NCBI GenBank assembly: GCA_024699395.1
Contig: JAILPU010000267.1
Coordinates: 1-9,232, forward strand
Source of the DNA: Lachnospiraceae bacterium
GTDB lineage: Bacteria; Bacillota; Clostridia; Lachnospirales; Lachnospiraceae
DNA: 9,232 nucleotides
Reading direction: 5' to 3'
Shown: positions 7,039-9,232 of the stretch, piece by piece
Layout: each line of letters begins with the position of its first letter
Position numbering within the stretch: the stretch's first letter is position 1
Translations under genes and position numbers: made by a program
The notes under the pieces: model-generated
Databases searched by the model: none
Told to the model about the DNA's origin: nothing
Seen by the model: only the letters and a program-made list of their open reading frames with translations

Positions 7039-8801
7039 AAAGTTTAGTAGAGATTCTCACAGGCGCTGTGGGCGACGCCTTTGAAAAAGCAGGTTATGAC
7101 AGAAATTTGGGTAAGGTCAATGTTTCCAACAGACCCGACCTTTGCGAATATCAGTGTAACGGTGCCATGGCTGCGGCCAAGGTTTACAAGAAAGCCCCCA
7201 TCCAGATTGCCCAGAGTGTGGTGGATGTTTTAAAGGACAGTGATGTTTTCGGGATGGTGGACTGTGTCGCTCCCGGTTTTATCAATCTTAAGGTCTCCGA
7301 TAAGGCTCTTTTTGACTATATCGATGAGATTGCTAAAGACCCTAAGTTTGGTCTTTCGAAGCCCGAGAAGATTAAGAAAATTATGATTGATTACGGCGGT
7401 CCCAATGTTGCAAAGCCTCTTCACGTGGGACATCTCAGATCTGCCATTATCGGTGAGAGCATCAAAAGAATCTGCCGCTTCGCGGGCCATGAAGTTATCG
7501 GTGATGTTCATCTTGGTGACTGGGGTCTTCAGATGGGTCTTGTTATCCTTGGTTTACAGGAAGAGAAGCCCGATCTTGTTTATTTTGATGATTCTTATAC
7601 CGGGGATTACCCCGCAGAGGCTCCCTTTACCATCGGTGAGCTTGAAAATATTTATCCCGCCGCGTCCAAGAAATCCAAGGAGGACGAGGCTTTTAAAGAG
7701 AGAGCCATGGAGGCTACCAAGAAGTTCCAGACCGGCGTTAGAGGTTACAGAGCTTTAGGTCAGCAGATTATCAATGTTTCCGTGCCCGATCTTAAGAAAA
7801 ATTATGCCAATATCAATGTCAGCTTTGACCTTTGGAAGGGTGAGAGCGACGTTCAGGACAGGATTCCGGGTATGGTGTCCTATATGAAAGACAACGGTTT
7901 CGCTTATTTAAGTGACGGCGCCCTGGTGGTTGACGTTAAGGAGGACAAGGATACCAAGGAAATGCCTCCCTGCATGATCTTAAAGAGCGACGGTGCCGCT
8001 CTTTACAACACCACGGATCTCGCTACCATTCTCGATCGTATGGAAACATACAATCCCGATGAGATTATTTATCTCACCGACAAGAGACAGAGTCTTTATT
8101 TTGAGCAGGTCTTCAGATGTGCCAGAAAGACCAAGCTCGTCAATGAGGATACCAAGCTTGTCTGGATCGGTTTCGGTACCATGAACGGCAAGGACGGCAA
8201 GCCTTTTAAAACCCGTGACGGCGGTGTTATGCGTCTTGAGAATCTTGTGGCTGACACCAAGAGCGAAATGCTTAAGAAAATCAAGGAAGGCAACAGACTT
8301 CCCGACGAGGAAGCTTTGAAGGTTGCGGATATCGTTGCTGTCAGCGCCCTTAAATACGGCGACCTTTCCAATCAGGCTTCCAAGGATTATATTTTCGATC
8401 TCGACAGATTTACTTCCTTTGAAGGTGATACCGGTCCTTATATTCTCTACACCATGGTTCGTATCAAATCCATTATGGCCAAGTACGATCAGTCCGGCAA
8501 GAATTCTTTTGAGGCTAAACTCAAAGTGCCTGTTACCGAGACCGAAAAGCAGCTTATGCTTTTGCTTGCTGCCTTTAACACCATGATGGAGGGGGCTGTC
8601 AATGAACTTGCTCCCCACAGAGTTTGCGCTTATATCTACGATGTGGCCAATGCCTTTAATCGTTTCTATCATGAGACCAGAATCTTGAACGAGGAAGATG
8701 AGGACAAGAAAGAGGGGCTTATTGCTGTGCTTGGGCTTACCTTGAAGATCCTCGAAACCTGTATCGACGTGCTGGGATTCGAGGCTCCCGACAGAATGTA
8801 G
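7035..8801 (+). CDS. argS: Arginyl-tRNA synthetase
   Basis: This class I aminoacyl-tRNA synthetase charges tRNA-Arg with arginine in the cytoplasm, using ATP and requiring tRNA for amino-acid activation. At 588 residues it is complete. The N-terminal tRNA-binding (Arg_tRNA_synt_N) domain covers about residues 1-85. The Rossmann catalytic domain follows, with the HIGH-class signature as HVGH at 130-133 in the context PNVAKPLHVGHLRS, which resembles the E. coli-type enzyme more than the NPTGP type. VHLGDWGLQMG follows. The KMSKS loop is replaced by FKTRDGG (391-397), as is common in ArgRS. The C-terminal DALR anticodon-binding domain (about 465-588) includes YIYDVANAFNRFY and ends in the family-typical LGFEAPDRM. 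It starts with GTG, overlapping the queH stop. No T-rich terminator follows; the downstream DNA goes straight into a repeat block. Confidence 0.98.
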   Translation: MKSLVEILTGAVGDAFEKAGYDRNLGKVNVSNRPDLCEYQCNGAMAAAKVYKKAPIQIAQSVVDVLKDSDVFGMVDCVAPGFINLKVSDKALFDYIDEIAKDPKFGLSKPEKIKKIMIDYGGPNVAKPLHVGHLRSAIIGESIKRICRFAGHEVIGDVHLGDWGLQMGLVILGLQEEKPDLVYFDDSYTGDYPAEAPFTIGELENIYPAASKKSKEDEAFKERAMEATKKFQTGVRGYRALGQQIINVSVPDLKKNYANINVSFDLWKGESDVQDRIPGMVSYMKDNGFAYLSDGALVVDVKEDKDTKEMPPCMILKSDGAALYNTTDLATILDRMETYNPDEIIYLTDKRQSLYFEQVFRCARKTKLVNEDTKLVWIGFGTMNGKDGKPFKTRDGGVMRLENLVADTKSEMLKKIKEGNRLPDEEALKVADIVAVSALKYGDLSNQASKDYIFDLDRFTSFEGDTGPYILYTMVRIKSIMAKYDQSGKNSFEAKLKVPVTETEKQLMLLLAAFNTMMEGAVNELAPHRVCAYIYDVANAFNRFYHETRILNEEDEDKKEGLIAVLGLTLKILETCIDVLGFEAPDRM

Positions 8802-8859
8802 GACGCGTCGTGACGGGTTAAATGCAAGGGACGGAGTCGTCATGACGGTTAATGCGAAT
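8802..8859. repeat. 32-bp repeat unit with a degenerate upstream copy
   Basis: The unit at 8828-8859 begins GGGACGGAGTCGTCATGACG and is followed directly by the 121-bp repeat, which starts with a closely related GGGACGGAGGCGTCATGGGG. A decayed copy occupies 8802-8827, immediately after the argS stop codon. Another good copy is at 9080-9111, just before the second 121-bp repeat. CGTCATGACG at 8838-8847 is a perfect 10-bp palindrome, which is spoiled by one base in the 9080 copy. Confidence 0.8.
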
Positions 8860-8980
8860 GGGACGGAGGCGTCATGGGGCAGTATATTTGCTCTCGGCAC
8901 ACTCTCGTTCGTTGTGTACCGTAGCGGACGCTAAACTCAAACTGCGCTGCGCTTGTTTTCGCTAAGCGCCGACGGCACAC
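8860..8980. repeat. 121-bp repeat, copy 1
   Basis: This segment matches 9112-9232 at all but three of 121 positions by eye. The differences are two adjacent bases near 8949 and one at 8962. The two copies have the same orientation and are 252 bp apart. Copy 1 contains the left arm of a long inverted repeat and three internal hairpins: GGCACAC/GTGTACC at 8896-8920, TAGC/GCTA at 8922-8933 and GCGCTT/AAGCGC at 8949-8969. The high identity suggests recent duplication or a dispersed genomic repeat family. Confidence 0.9.
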
Positions 8981-9020
8981 AAAGGCCTTCGAGCAAACAC
9001 ACCGCCCCACATCCGCCTCC
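8865..9020 (-). other. Inverted-repeat-bounded element, possible structured RNA
   Basis: The left arm is GGAGGCG (8865-8871) plus TGGGGCAGTATATTTGCTC (8875-8893). The right arm is GAGCAAACACACCGCCCCA (8991-9009) plus CGCCTCC (9014-9020). The arms pair over 7 and 19 positions, separated by a 3/4-nt internal loop. Three positions in the 19-nt helix and one in the 8896-8920 hairpin are A-C mismatches on the plus strand but become G-U wobbles on the minus strand. The fold is therefore uninterrupted only as minus-strand RNA. This could be a structured RNA, a palindromic mobile repeat (MITE or REP-like), or both. The strand assignment is inference from pairing. No promoter was identified. Confidence 0.5.
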
Positions 9021-9079
9021 TGCGAATTGCGGGTTGATGGTTCTTCGGGGACGAAGTTATCACAGCAGTTAGTGCGAAT
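9021..9079. other. Spacer between repeat copies with a small hairpin
   Basis: This 59-bp stretch lies between the inverted-repeat element and the next 32-bp unit. CTTCG (9043-9047) and CGAAG (9052-9056) can form a five-pair stem with a GGGA loop. No T-run follows, so it is not an intrinsic terminator. Nothing else is recognisable. Confidence 0.4.
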
Positions 9080-9111
9080 GGGACGGAGTCGCCATGACGG
9101 TTGAAAAGCAA
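9080..9111. repeat. 32-bp repeat unit, second good copy
   Basis: This copy of the unit at 8828-8859 keeps GGGACGGAGTCG and CATGACGGTT but diverges in its last nine bases. As in the first copy, it is joined directly to a 121-bp repeat, so the two form a composite unit of 153 bp or more. Confidence 0.75.
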
Positions 9112-9232
9112 GGGACGGAGGCGTCATGGGGCAGTATATTTGCTCTCGGCACACTCTCGTTCGTTGTGTACCGTAGCGGACGCTAAACTCAAACTGCGCT
9201 ATGCTTGTTTTCGTTAAGCGCCGACGGCACAC
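9112..9232. repeat. 121-bp repeat, copy 2, cut by window edge
   Basis: This is the second copy of the 8860-8980 repeat, with three differences. The left arm of the inverted repeat is present at 9127-9145. The right arm would lie beyond the window edge. Two of the three differences fall in the GCGCTT stem and weaken that hairpin; the third is in its loop. The copy may continue past the edge. Confidence 0.88.

Noticed and set aside
7980..8900. 306-residue minus-strand open frame opposite argS
   Set aside because: It is antisense to the conserved catalytic and DALR regions of argS and its product has no recognisable domain. It reflects argS codon bias.
9019..9033. CCTGC/GCGGG hairpin as a terminator
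   Set aside because: The stem is five pairs with one wobble and is not followed by a T-run.
8802..9232. CRISPR array
   Set aside because: The repeats are few, long and diverged, with no regular spacers and no cas gene nearby.

Overview
The window looks like chromosomal DNA from a Firmicute of the Lachnospiraceae type (Butyrivibrio/Roseburia-like). This rests on the single-chain clostridial form of PurL, strong AGGAG-type ribosome binding sites, moderate base composition with frequent CCC proline codons, and a mostly housekeeping gene set on one strand. The assignment is by recognition of protein sequence, not by a search.

Layout, left to right. Positions 1-134 hold no gene. They carry an imperfect 33-bp direct repeat that may be an old insertion-sequence end or a regulator site. 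Positions 135-1209 hold a small hypothetical protein (DUF6508-like) and a TetR-family regulator, 22 nt apart. Positions 1271-6332 hold purL, a complete 1263-residue phosphoribosylformylglycinamidine synthase, followed 37 nt later by a degenerate EAL plus HDOD signalling protein. A strong intrinsic terminator (6339-6365) follows, and only 10 nt separate its T-run from the start of queH. queH (epoxyqueuosine reductase, tRNA queuosine synthesis) and argS (arginyl-tRNA synthetase) overlap by four bases and are probably translationally coupled, so the last two genes share a tRNA theme.

From 8802 to the right edge there is no believable gene, only a repeat block. It contains two near-identical 121-bp copies spaced 252 bp apart, each preceded by a related 32-bp unit. 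The complete left copy is enclosed by a long inverted repeat (8865-8893 with 8991-9020). Every imperfect pair I found in its well-conserved helices is an A-C mismatch when read on the plus strand but a G-U wobble on the minus strand. That pattern would be expected of a structured RNA read from the minus strand, and it is the most interesting signal in the window. The open minus-strand reading frame across the block looks like a by-product of the repeat.

The genes are otherwise ordinary. Points of secondary interest are the terminator placed against the queH leader, and the association of a lone purL with a TetR regulator and a probably non-catalytic EAL-HDOD protein.
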